This document shows positions 1 through 7,678 of a DNA stretch of 32,413 nt, in pieces. Position 1 is the stretch's first letter, and the number at the start of each line of letters is the position of its first letter. The stretch is taken from assembly GCA_014728225.1 (NCBI GenBank), contig WJLX01000126.1, forward strand, positions 1 to 32,413, given 5' to 3'. The notes below the pieces were generated by a model that saw only the letters and a program-made list of their open reading frames with translations, did no database searches and was not told where the DNA came from. The translations under genes were made by a program, and so were the position numbers. The DNA comes from Candidatus Coatesbacteria bacterium. GTDB lineage: Bacteria > RBG-13-66-14.

Positions 1-150
1 CGTTTCTTCCGGCTAAGCGTTCCGGCGGCGGCCGCAGCCAGGGCGGTCGGCATATCCGCGAAGACAGTCTCCAAATGGTGGCAGATCAACGGCATCGAGA
101 ACTTCCGGGGCTGTGCCGAGCGACGGTCGACAGTCCACCGCTCAGGTTAG
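1..150 (+). pseudogene. IS1595-type transposase relic, left-truncated by window
   Basis: Frame 1 is open from the window edge to a TAG at 148-150. It reads a helix-turn-helix-like stretch (VPAAAAARAVGISAKTVSKW) joined directly to QINGIENFRGCAER. The second part matches the conserved HINGIENF block near the end of the IS1595 DDE domain seen in other relics of this window (27548-28246, 21590-22290). The catalytic core that should separate the two is missing, so this is a deletion derivative or decayed copy. After about 130 the similarity is lost. It cannot encode a working transposase. Confidence 0.6.
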
Positions 151-177
151 ATGATGCCCTATCCCATCAGGGACATC

Positions 178-215
178 TACTCCTATCCCGTTCAACTACT
201 CCTATCCCGTTCAAC
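178..215. repeat. 19-bp direct tandem repeat, two units
   Basis: The 19-mer TACTCCTATCCCGTTCAAC occurs at 178-196 and again at 197-215 with no spacer. It lies in the gene-free stretch 151-500. Apart from this repeat and the promoter at 424-452, I see nothing recognisable between 151 and 500. Confidence 0.9.
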
Positions 216-423
216 ACCATGCACTTAGGTAAGCTCAAAAACCACGATTACGGCGGTCGGTACAACCGCTGCTTCCGATGCCCGCAATCAGCCTTTCGCT
301 GGATTTGAGACAGCGGTAACCACCATCTGCCGGATGCTTCGCGAGCGCGCAGGTGCCAAGCTTTTGCTGAATCTGGCTGACAGCTCCAGTAAAGCAACTA
401 AGCCGCGTCAAGTCAAGGCCGCC

Positions 424-452
424 TTGTCAGCGCGCCGAACCGGGGGTATAAT
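424..452 (+). promoter_or_regulatory. sigma70-type promoter of the lipoprotein gene
   Basis: TTGTCA (424-429), a 17-bp spacer and a perfect TATAAT (447-452). The start codon at 501 is about 40 nt past the expected transcription start. Confidence 0.8.
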
Positions 453-500
453 CGACCGGTAAACCCTGCGGCTGGAACCCCTGACGAGCAAAGGAAGGCC

Positions 501-1094
501 ATGCGGCGTCTACTCCTGATGGTGATTGCGACGGCGGTGTTGCTGACTCTGGCGGGTTGTGATGAAACCGGGGACGAACTCGGACCGACCTACGACTACA
601 TGCCCTTGGACACCGGCTCGCGCTGGGACTACGAGTGGGGCCTGGCCGACGGCGACGATCTGTCCCTCGAGGCCACCGCGCGGGACGGCGGTGACTGGAC
701 CGTAGAGCAGACCATCGGCGACGACGTCGAAAACCAGACCTGGGTCCACACCTCCGGCGGTGAGCTGCGGGTCACCCGCCCCGGCCGCCAGAACCACCGC
801 GTTATCCTCAAGACACCGATCAGCGTCGGCACCGACTGGACCTACCTCGACGACGACGGGATCAATTGGATCGGCCGGATCGTCGATATCAACGCCAGCT
901 TCGATCTGCCCGCGGGCAGCTACGAGGACCTGGTGCTGGTGGCACTCCATCCCGATTACGAGGGTTGGACCGATTATATGTACAAGGAGAACCTGTGGTT
1001 CGCCGAGGGCGTCGGTCTGGTGCGCGTGGCCGTCGATGACGACGACGACGACTACAACTCCGACTACCTCTGGGAGCTCGGCGCGGTGCAATAA
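501..1094 (+). CDS. Hypothetical lipoprotein
   Basis: 197 aa. The N-terminus is a type II signal peptide: MRR, a hydrophobic stretch, then lipobox LAGC with Cys20 as the predicted lipidated residue. The mature protein is acidic, with an early PLDTGSRWDYEW segment of a kind common in secreted proteins of uncultivated bacteria that begin 'PL..G..W.Y', and a run of aspartates near residues 176-182. No catalytic motif is visible and I do not recognise a named family. AAGGAAGG at 491-498 is a good ribosome binding site for ATG 501. The gene is monocistronic, with a consensus promoter at 424-452 and a hairpin terminator at 1119-1149. Envelope location is inferred from the lipobox; function is unknown. 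Confidence 0.85.
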   Translation: MRRLLLMVIATAVLLTLAGCDETGDELGPTYDYMPLDTGSRWDYEWGLADGDDLSLEATARDGGDWTVEQTIGDDVENQTWVHTSGGELRVTRPGRQNHRVILKTPISVGTDWTYLDDDGINWIGRIVDINASFDLPAGSYEDLVLVALHPDYEGWTDYMYKENLWFAEGVGLVRVAVDDDDDDYNSDYLWELGAVQ

Positions 1095-1118
1095 ACCCGG
1101 CAAACGCGTCACAAGCAC

Positions 1119-1149
1119 ACGACGAGGCCCGCCCGGCCTCGTCGTTTTA
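1119..1149 (+). terminator. Intrinsic terminator of the lipoprotein gene
   Basis: Perfect 11-bp stem ACGACGAGGCC (1119-1129) / GGCCTCGTCGT (1135-1145), 5-nt loop, followed by TTTAG. It lies 25 bp after the stop codon at 1094. Confidence 0.8.
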
Positions 1150-1223
1150 GCGGGTTGCAGCTAACGCAGCCGCGCGAACCCGTCGACAGTCCCCCGCACC
1201 CCGGCCCGTCACGCTTCTTGCAC

Positions 1224-1252
1224 CCCGAGGTCGCCTTAGCGGCGACCTCGGG
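1224..1252. repeat. Perfect 12-bp hairpin in the smc 3' intergenic region
   Basis: CCCGAGGTCGCC (1224-1235) pairs with GGCGACCTCGGG (1241-1252) over a 5-nt loop. Flanking bases (about 1203-1223 and 1253-1270) pair imperfectly and extend it to a roughly 65-nt hairpin. It has no T tract on either strand, so it is not a standard intrinsic terminator. It lies in the 324-bp gap between the lipoprotein and smc. Confidence 0.7.
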
Positions 1253-1350
1253 CAACAAGCGCGCCGGGCCTTCAGCGTTGCGCGCCCGTCCGGCGTGTCT
1301 CTCATCGACCGGCGTGAGTGCAGGTCGGGCCGTTGTCGAGGGCCGGCGCT

Positions 1351-1400
1351 GTTTTTGCGACGACGGGCCGCGCGGGCCCGTCGTCGCATTAAAAAACCGT
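1351..1400 (-). repeat. GC-rich hairpin flanked by T and A tracts, 3' of smc
   Basis: Perfect 13-bp stem at 1357-1369 / 1375-1387 (GCGACGACGGGCC), 5-nt loop. TTTTT precedes it and ATTAAAAAA follows it on the + strand, so the tracts extend the stem instead of giving a terminator tail on either strand. Read on the smc strand it begins CACGGTTTTTT and ends GCAAAAACAGCG. Both words also occur in the nested inverted-repeat elements of this window, so it may be a diverged relative. It begins 19 nt beyond the smc stop. Confidence 0.6.
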
Positions 1401-1418
1401 GACGTCCCGGCGCCGGGG

Positions 1419-4400
1419 TTACTCGTTCTTGCGGCGCAGGGAGAAGCGGCGCTGATCCTCCTCGGTGACCAATTGGCCCTGACTGAAGGCCAGGCCGTAG
1501 ATCCGGCTGACGCCGGGCTCGTCCATGGTCACGCCGATCAGGGTGTCGGCGGCCTCCATGGTGCGGCGGTTGTGGGTGATGACCAGGAACTGGCTGCCGC
1601 CGAGGTGGCGGCGCAGCAGGCGCAGGAAGCGGTCGACGTTGGCGTCGTCGAGGGGGGCGTCGATCTCGTCGAGGATGCTGAACGGGCTGGGCTTGACCTC
1701 GAAGAGGGCGAACAGCAGGGCGATGGCGGTCAGGGCGCGCTCGCCGCCGGAGCGGGAGATGAGTTGCTGGAGGCCCTTGCCCGGCGGTCGGGCGTAGATC
1801 TCGACACCGGCTTCGAGGGGGTCGTCGTCGGTCAGCTTGAGTCGGGCTTCGCCGCCACCGAAGAGGAAGCGGAAGGTGTTCTCGAAGTTGACGACCACCT
1901 GGTTGAAGGTGGCCAGGAAGCGTTCGGTGGCCTCGGCGTTCAGCTTTTTGATCGAGGTCCGCAGGCGGCGGTCGCTTTCGCGCAGCTCGTCGCGCCGCTC
2001 GCGCAGGTAGTCGCGCCGGGTCAGGCTTTCCTCGTAGCTTTTGCGGGCGTGGAAGTTGATCTCGCCCAGGCGGTTGCGCCGCTTCTCCAGCTTGCCGATC
2101 TCGGTGTGGGCGGCGCTGAGGTCGAAGGCGTCGGGCAGTTCGAGCTCGAGCAGCTCGTGCCCGGTGTGTTCGCGAGCTTCATCTTCTAGCCGATTGCTCT
2201 CGTCGGCGACGCCCTTCTTTTCCAGCTCGAGGGCGGAACGGCGCTGGCGCAGCTCGCCCAGGCGGGCGTTGGCCGCGGCGCGGCTCTCGGTCAGTCCGCC
2301 GAGTTCTTCGCCCAGTTCGTTGAGGGCGCGGCGCAGCTCGATGAGGTGCTGCTCGTCGGATTCCTTGCCCAGGGTCAGCTCGGCCAGGCGGCTGTTGAGT
2401 TCCTCGAGGTCCTGATCGGCTGCGGCGTCCTCCTCTTCGATTTCCCGTTCGGCGGTTTCTACGTCCCGGCGACGTCGCTCGTTATCGCTCAGGGCGGCTT
2501 CGACGCGTTGCAGTTCGTCGGCGACGGAGTCCAGGTCGGAATCCAGCCGCTGCAGTCCCAGCTTCTCCTCGGCGACGGTCTCGCGCAGGGCGTCCAGGCG
2601 GGCGCTGGAGCGATCGCGCTCCTTGAGCGCTACGTCGTGTGCCGCGCGCAGCTCGCGTTGTTCGGCACCGTCGTCGGTCTCGGGGGCCGGTTCGGCGTCG
2701 AGAGCTTCAAGCTCGAGGTCGGCGCGGCGTCGGGCGGCGGCTGTTTCCTGGCGGCGCTCGTCCAAACGCTTCGTTTCGCGCCGGCGGTTATCGGCGGTTT
2801 CCCGGGTTCGCTCCAGTTCCAGTCGGGTTTGCGAGACCTGCTCCCGCAACTGCTCCAGGGCGCTGGAGGAGGCCGAAAACTCGTCACGCAGCTCGTTTTC
2901 GCGGGCCCTGGCCGCCTCGTACTGTTGCTTCAACGTCGCCAGGTTGTCGCGCAGTTGTTCCAGTTCTCGTTCCCGGCCCAGCAGGCCGCCGGAGCCGGAG
3001 CGGGCGCCGCCGCCGGAGATCGCTCCGGAGGATTCGACCAGCTCGCCGTCCAGGGTCACCAGACGCCGGAAGCGCACCCGGTCGCGCCAGGCGCGCAGCA
3101 GGGCCGTGGCCGACGCCATGTCCTCCAGCACCAGGGTGCCGCCGAGGGCGAACTCGATCGCCGGAGCGACCTCGTCGGCGAAGTCGACCAGGCCGAGGAC
3201 GTCGCCGATCAGGCCGGGCTGCTGGATCTGCTTGGCGCAGTAGATCGGCCGCCGGGGGCGGATCAGGTCCAGGGGCAGGAAGCGCACCCGGCCGGCGCGC
3301 AGGCGCTTGAGCAGCTCGATGGCCGCCGCAGCGGCGTTCTCGTCGGCGCAGACCACGGCCTGGGCGGTGAAGCCCAGGGCGGCCTCGACGGCGGCTTCGT
3401 AGCGTTTGTCCGTGCGAACGAGTTGGGCCACGGCGCCGAGGGTACCGCCGAGCTTCTGCTTGTCGGCGGCCGCCAGGACCACGGTGACGGCGCGTTTGAA
3501 GCCCTCGTTACGGTCGTAGAGGCGTTCCAGGCTGGCGAACTGCGTCTGGGCCCGGGTCAGCTCCTCGAGCTTACTACGGGTCTCGGTGGCGGCACGGCTG
3601 ATTTCCCGGTTGCGCTCATTCTGGCGCTCGAGGGCTTCGTCGAGGCGCTCCTGTAACTTCTCCAGGCGGCCCTCGAGCTTGGCGGCTTCGTCGACGGCGT
3701 CCGTTTGGGCCAACTCGGCGGTCTCTTCCTCCAGAGCGGCGAGTTCAGCGTCCAAACGCTGGAGCTCGCGCTCCAGCTCGCGCCGCCGGGCCCGCGCCTC
3801 GGCGAGATCGCGCTCCCGCCCCGCGGCGCTTTCGACGGCGCGCATCAACCTGGCGCCCAGTTCGACGCTGCGGCGTTCCGCTTCCTCGAACTCACCGCGC
3901 AATCCGCTCAACTCGGCTTCGAGATGGGCCAGCCGCTCCTCGGCGGTCTGGTGTTCCCGCCGACGGTCCGCCAGGCTTTCCTCGGCCGTGGCGTGTCGCT
4001 CCTCGAGGGCCGCGCGCTGCTCGGTGAGCTCTTCGCGCTCCCGTTGCAGCTCGCGCGCTCGACGGCGGCGCTGAGTGCGGCGGTCCTGGTTGAGGCTCAG
4101 CCGGTGCTCGTAGTCCTTGACCTCCTCCAGGGAGCGGTAGCGGCGATCCTCGGCGGCGTTGACCCGCTCGCGCGCCTCGATCTGGCGCGTCCGCAGCTCG
4201 GTCAGCTCGCCCTCCAGCCGGGTGAAGTCGGCCTCCGCGCCCAGGATGGCGTCGTCGAGTTCCGCCAGCTCGCCGTCCAGCTCCTCCAGGCGACCGCGAC
4301 GACCCTCCCAGTGGAACCGCAGGGTCAGGGCCCGGAAGCGGTGGATCTGCTCGCCCAGGCGCCGGTGATGCTCGACCTTGCGCACCTCGCGCTTGAGGGA

Positions 4401-5009
4401 GCGCAAATGTTTGGCGATCTCGTCCAGCCGTTCGTCGAGGCGCAGCAGCTGGTCGACGGTTTCACCGAGCTTGCGCTCAGCCTCGGCGCGCTGGGCCTTG
4501 TAGCGCCCGATCCCGGCGGCCTCGTCGAAAACGCCGCGGCGCTGGCGCGGATCGCGGGAGAGGATCTGATCCACCTGGGCCTGCTCGATCAGCGAGTAGG
4601 CCCGGGTGCCGATCCCCGTGTCGGTCAGCAGGCCGGTGATATCTTTGAGCCGACAGGGTTTCTTGTTCAACAGGTAGGCCGACTCGCCGGAACGGAACAA
4701 CCGCCGGGTGATCAGAACCTCCTCGAAGGGGGCGTCGAGGAGGTGGCTCTCGTTGGACAGCAGCAGGGAGACCTCGGCCATCCCGAGGGGTTTGCGTTCC
4801 TCGGAACCGGAGAAGATCACGTCGCTCATCTGGCCGCCGCGCAGATTCCGCGCGCTCTGCTCACCCAGGGCCCAGCGAACGGCGTCGGAGATATTGGTCT
4901 TGCCGCAGCCGTTGGGGCCGACGATGGCCGTCATCCCCTCGCGCAGGTCGAGCTCGAGGGGATCGCAGAAGCTCTTGAAGCCGGAGATGTAGATGCGCTT
5001 GAGGAACAC
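1419..5009 (-). CDS. smc: Chromosome segregation protein SMC
   Basis: 1196 aa, the usual length for bacterial SMC. The ATPase of the condensin-like SMC-ScpAB complex that organises and segregates chromosomes in the cytoplasm. The N-terminal head carries Walker A GPNGCGKT at residues 31-38 after GFKSF. Long charged coiled coils flank a hinge at about residues 515-665 (GGTLGAVAQLV onward, then the glycine-rich GAISGGGARSGSGG). The C-terminal head has the ABC signature SRSGGERAL near residue 1085 and Walker B FSILDEIDAPLD near residue 1113. The start is GTG at 5009-5007, giving MFLKRIYISGFKSF, which matches the family N-terminus; no clear Shine-Dalgarno precedes it. scpA and scpB are not adjacent. 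The gene is divergent from the M1 peptidase, with a promoter at 5067-5095. The long opposite-strand frames here are shadows of its biased codon use. Confidence 0.98.
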   Translation of the reverse strand: MFLKRIYISGFKSFCDPLELDLREGMTAIVGPNGCGKTNISDAVRWALGEQSARNLRGGQMSDVIFSGSEERKPLGMAEVSLLLSNESHLLDAPFEEVLITRRLFRSGESAYLLNKKPCRLKDITGLLTDTGIGTRAYSLIEQAQVDQILSRDPRQRRGVFDEAAGIGRYKAQRAEAERKLGETVDQLLRLDERLDEIAKHLRSLKREVRKVEHHRRLGEQIHRFRALTLRFHWEGRRGRLEELDGELAELDDAILGAEADFTRLEGELTELRTRQIEARERVNAAEDRRYRSLEEVKDYEHRLSLNQDRRTQRRRRARELQREREELTEQRAALEERHATAEESLADRRREHQTAEERLAHLEAELSGLRGEFEEAERRSVELGARLMRAVESAAGRERDLAEARARRRELERELQRLDAELAALEEETAELAQTDAVDEAAKLEGRLEKLQERLDEALERQNERNREISRAATETRSKLEELTRAQTQFASLERLYDRNEGFKRAVTVVLAAADKQKLGGTLGAVAQLVRTDKRYEAAVEAALGFTAQAVVCADENAAAAAIELLKRLRAGRVRFLPLDLIRPRRPIYCAKQIQQPGLIGDVLGLVDFADEVAPAIEFALGGTLVLEDMASATALLRAWRDRVRFRRLVTLDGELVESSGAISGGGARSGSGGLLGRERELEQLRDNLATLKQQYEAARARENELRDEFSASSSALEQLREQVSQTRLELERTRETADNRRRETKRLDERRQETAAARRRADLELEALDAEPAPETDDGAEQRELRAAHDVALKERDRSSARLDALRETVAEEKLGLQRLDSDLDSVADELQRVEAALSDNERRRRDVETAEREIEEEDAAADQDLEELNSRLAELTLGKESDEQHLIELRRALNELGEELGGLTESRAAANARLGELRQRRSALELEKKGVADESNRLEDEAREHTGHELLELELPDAFDLSAAHTEIGKLEKRRNRLGEINFHARKSYEESLTRRDYLRERRDELRESDRRLRTSIKKLNAEATERFLATFNQVVVNFENTFRFLFGGGEARLKLTDDDPLEAGVEIYARPPGKGLQQLISRSGGERALTAIALLFALFEVKPSPFSILDEIDAPLDDANVDRFLRLLRRHLGGSQFLVITHNRRTMEAADTLIGVTMDEPGVSRIYGLAFSQGQLVTEEDQRRFSLRRKNE

Positions 5010-5066
5010 GGACGGCGACTCGCTGGCTGTCGGCGGAGGTCGGATGGGCCGGTCGGGGGAAGGGGT

Positions 5067-5095
5067 ATTATAACCTACGAACGGGCGTTAGTGAA
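5067..5095 (-). promoter_or_regulatory. Promoter of smc
   Basis: On the minus strand: TTCACT (5095-5090), 17-bp spacer, perfect TATAAT (5072-5067). It is about 60 bp upstream of the GTG start of smc. Confidence 0.65.
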
Positions 5096-5300
5096 ACTCC
5101 CGCGCCGCCTTGCCAGCCGATAAGTTTTGTGCAATCATGTGCCACGAATGTCGAGCGGATTGCCGTAGAATTTCCTGCGTTGGTTATCCAGCTCAGCCGT
5201 TGCTCTCGGCTCCGGCGGCGGTGACCAGCCTGCTGGATAGAGATTTCGCTGCCGATCATCCTCAGAGATCAAGCTTAGCATCCCACGGGAAGGAACATCG

Positions 5301-7559
5301 ATGAAAAGAACCCTGAAGAAGCGAGCCTTGCAGACCGGCATCCTGCTAATCGTCTTTCTCGTCGGCGCGGCCGGCGCCGGTTTCGCAATCCCTCTCGATC
5401 CGGCCTATCCGGGAGCTTGGTACGAGGATCCTCTGGCCGCCGAGATGGAGGCCAAGGCGACCAACGCTCTAAAGGCCGCCGGCGACGTCGAACCGCCCGC
5501 CGTCGGCTTCGATCAGGTCCATTTGGATCTCGACCTCGAGCTGAGCTATTACGGGCCCAACGACGGCTACCTCGAGGGCACGGCCGCCTGGACCATGGAA
5601 AGCACCACGGCGGGTCTGGACGAAATCGAGTTACAGCTCGACGAGCTGACGGTCAGCGCGGTCTCCGGTGACGCAACCTCCTTCGACCATGTCGGCAACA
5701 CCCTGACCATCTACCTCGACGGTGCCTACGACGATGGTGAGCAGTTCAGCGTCTCGATCGACTACGCCGGCGAGCCCACCGCCGGGATGTACTTCGACGA
5801 CGCCAACGGCGGCCTGATCCACACCTTCACCGAGCCCTACGATTCCAGCCACTGGTTCCCCTGTTACGACATGCCCGACGACCGCTTCACCTGCGACCAG
5901 CACTACACGGTGCGCGATGACTGGCTGGCGGCCTCCAACGGCGACGAGCTGCCCACGGTCGTCGATAACGGCGACGGCACCAAGACCTTCAGCTGGGAGC
6001 TGACCTACGAGGTTCCGACCTACCTGGTGGCCATGGCGGCCTCGGACTACGCCTTCTTCACCGATTACTTCGACCTGGGCTCCGGCGACCAGCCAGTCCA
6101 TAATTGGGTCTACCGGGATCACCAGGCCGCGGCCGAGGAGGACCTGGGGATCACCCCGGAGATGGTCGAGCAGGTCTCCACCTGGTTCACCGATTACAAG
6201 TATCCGCGCTACGGTCACATGATCACCGAGATCGGCGGGGCGATGGAGCATACGACGACGACGTCGCTGAGCTCCAGCTGTATCACGGGCGCCCACGACT
6301 ACGACTGGATCGTCGTCCACGAGCTGGGCCATCAGTGGTTCGGCGACTGGATCACCTGCGAGACCTGGGAGGATATCTGGCTCAACGAAGGCTTCGCCTC
6401 CTACACCGAGGCTTTGTGGGCCGAGCACCTCGACGGCCAGCCCGGCCTGGAAAGCTACATGCAGTACTTCAAAAACCGCTACTTCTATGAGGACGGCTAC
6501 CGGCGCTATCCCGTCTACGATCCCGATTATCTCTTCGGCACCACGGTCTACAAGAAGGGCGCCTGGGTACTGCACATGCTGCGCCACCTGGGCGACGACG
6601 CCACCTTCTTCGCCATGCTGCAGGAGTACGTCGACGCCTACCCCAAAGGTACGGTGCTGACAGCGGAGTTCATCGACACCGCCGACGATTACTACGGCGG
6701 CGACGGCGCCCTGGATCAGTTCTTCTGGCAGTGGGTCTACATGGCCGGCTACCCGGAATACGAGATGCTGACCTGGACCGAAGCCGCCGGGGGGCAGACG
6801 ATCGTCCACGTCGAGCTGGAGCAGGTCCAGTCCACCGCCGACGACACCCCGGAGGTCTTCGTCACCCCCATCGACCTGAAGATCGTCACCACGGCGGGGG
6901 AGTACGAGGTGGTCTTCAATAACGACCAGCGCGTCGACGCCCGGCATTATTACGTCGACGGCGAGCTGATCCGGGTGGAGTTCGATCCCGACGGCTGGCT
7001 GCTGTACAAGATGAACTACAGCGACGCCCCGCTGGTCAGCCTGGACGCCGCGGCCGGAGAGGACGGCCTGTTGTGCAGTTGGAGCATCGAGGGCGCCGCC
7101 GTCGCCGTCGATCTCTACCGCCTGACGGAGCTGGGTTCGACCAAACTCAACGGGAACGACCTGCCGACGACGGGTTCCTTCCTCGATCGACCCGAGCGGG
7201 CCGGCAGCTACGCCTACCGTCTCGAGGTCGTCGACGCCGACGGCGAGCGCTACACCTTCTCCACCGGCGAGCTGGACTGGATCCGCTCCGGCGCGCCCCT
7301 GGAGTTGGCCGCCCCCTGGCCCAGTCCGGCCCGGGACGAGGTCAACCTGTCGTTCACCCTGCCGACGGCCGGTCCCGTCGAGCTGGCCGTCTACGACCTG
7401 GCCGGCCGCCGGGTGGCCACCCCCCTGCGCGGCGACTACGCCGCCGGCCGCCACCAGGTCAGTTGGTCGGCCGGCGGACTGAGCGGCGGCGTCTACCTGC
7501 TGCGACTGGAAACCGTCGACGGCGCCGTAACGAACCGGATGGTCAAGACCGAGCGCTGA
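5301..7559 (+). CDS. Secreted M1-family metallo-aminopeptidase with C-terminal sorting-type domain
   Basis: 752 aa. Removes N-terminal residues from peptides using one zinc ion; it acts outside the cytoplasm. A signal peptide covers residues 1-29 (KR-rich start, hydrophobic core, AGFA). The M1 N-terminal beta domain follows, then the exopeptidase motif GGAMEH at 312-317 (GAMEN in most members, here with His last). The zinc site HELGHQWFGDWIT has H340, E341, H344 and third ligand E363 (WLNEGF). Y417 in VYKKGAW is the likely transition-state tyrosine. The last 85 residues (PSPARDEVNLSFTLP, YDLAGRRV, GGVYLLRL, MVKTER) form a FlgD/Por-secretion-like Ig domain, suggesting cell-surface anchoring or type IX-like export. 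AAGGAAC precedes ATG 5301. Divergent from smc, with 26 nt to the expected -10 of the next gene; no clear terminator separates them. Confidence 0.95.
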   Translation: MKRTLKKRALQTGILLIVFLVGAAGAGFAIPLDPAYPGAWYEDPLAAEMEAKATNALKAAGDVEPPAVGFDQVHLDLDLELSYYGPNDGYLEGTAAWTMESTTAGLDEIELQLDELTVSAVSGDATSFDHVGNTLTIYLDGAYDDGEQFSVSIDYAGEPTAGMYFDDANGGLIHTFTEPYDSSHWFPCYDMPDDRFTCDQHYTVRDDWLAASNGDELPTVVDNGDGTKTFSWELTYEVPTYLVAMAASDYAFFTDYFDLGSGDQPVHNWVYRDHQAAAEEDLGITPEMVEQVSTWFTDYKYPRYGHMITEIGGAMEHTTTTSLSSSCITGAHDYDWIVVHELGHQWFGDWITCETWEDIWLNEGFASYTEALWAEHLDGQPGLESYMQYFKNRYFYEDGYRRYPVYDPDYLFGTTVYKKGAWVLHMLRHLGDDATFFAMLQEYVDAYPKGTVLTAEFIDTADDYYGGDGALDQFFWQWVYMAGYPEYEMLTWTEAAGGQTIVHVELEQVQSTADDTPEVFVTPIDLKIVTTAGEYEVVFNNDQRVDARHYYVDGELIRVEFDPDGWLLYKMNYSDAPLVSLDAAAGEDGLLCSWSIEGAAVAVDLYRLTELGSTKLNGNDLPTTGSFLDRPERAGSYAYRLEVVDADGERYTFSTGELDWIRSGAPLELAAPWPSPARDEVNLSFTLPTAGPVELAVYDLAGRRVATPLRGDYAAGRHQVSWSAGGLSGGVYLLRLETVDGAVTNRMVKTER

Positions 7560-7561
7560 GC

Positions 7562-7577
7562 GGGTCTGGTTAGACCC
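7562..7577 (+). other. Short hairpin after the aminopeptidase stop
   Basis: GGGTCT/AGACCC with a GGTT loop, 3 nt after the stop. There is no T tract, so any termination would be weak. Confidence 0.35.
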
Positions 7578-7589
7578 CGGACGAGGTGC

Positions 7590-7644
7590 TACAATGGGTG
7601 TTCCGCGACACGACGGCCGTCCGCCGCCGCTGCGCGGAACACCC
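7590..7644 (+). promoter_or_regulatory. Leader with a perfect 12-bp inverted repeat before the radical SAM gene
   Basis: A TACAAT box (7590-7595) is followed at once by GGGTGTTCCGCG (7596-7607), which pairs perfectly with CGCGGAACACCC (7633-7644) over a 25-nt loop. The repeat ends 34 nt before the GTG start at 7679. The -35 region is poor, so the promoter is tentative; the inverted repeat is exact. It could be a leader hairpin or a repressor site. Confidence 0.5.
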
Positions 7645-7678
7645 GCTTATCAGCGCCCGTAGACAGCCTAGGAGCCCC

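Noticed and set aside
200-308. Possible zinc-ribbon reading (YNRCFRCPQSAFRW) on the + strand
   Set aside because: Only two close cysteines, no continuation and no conserved neighbours; probably chance.
1155-5123. Long + strand frames (344, 436 and 472 codons) opposite smc
   Set aside because: They are antisense shadows of a high-GC gene. Their products are low-complexity Gln/Gly/Ala/Leu strings without ribosome sites or motifs, while the minus frame is an unmistakable SMC.
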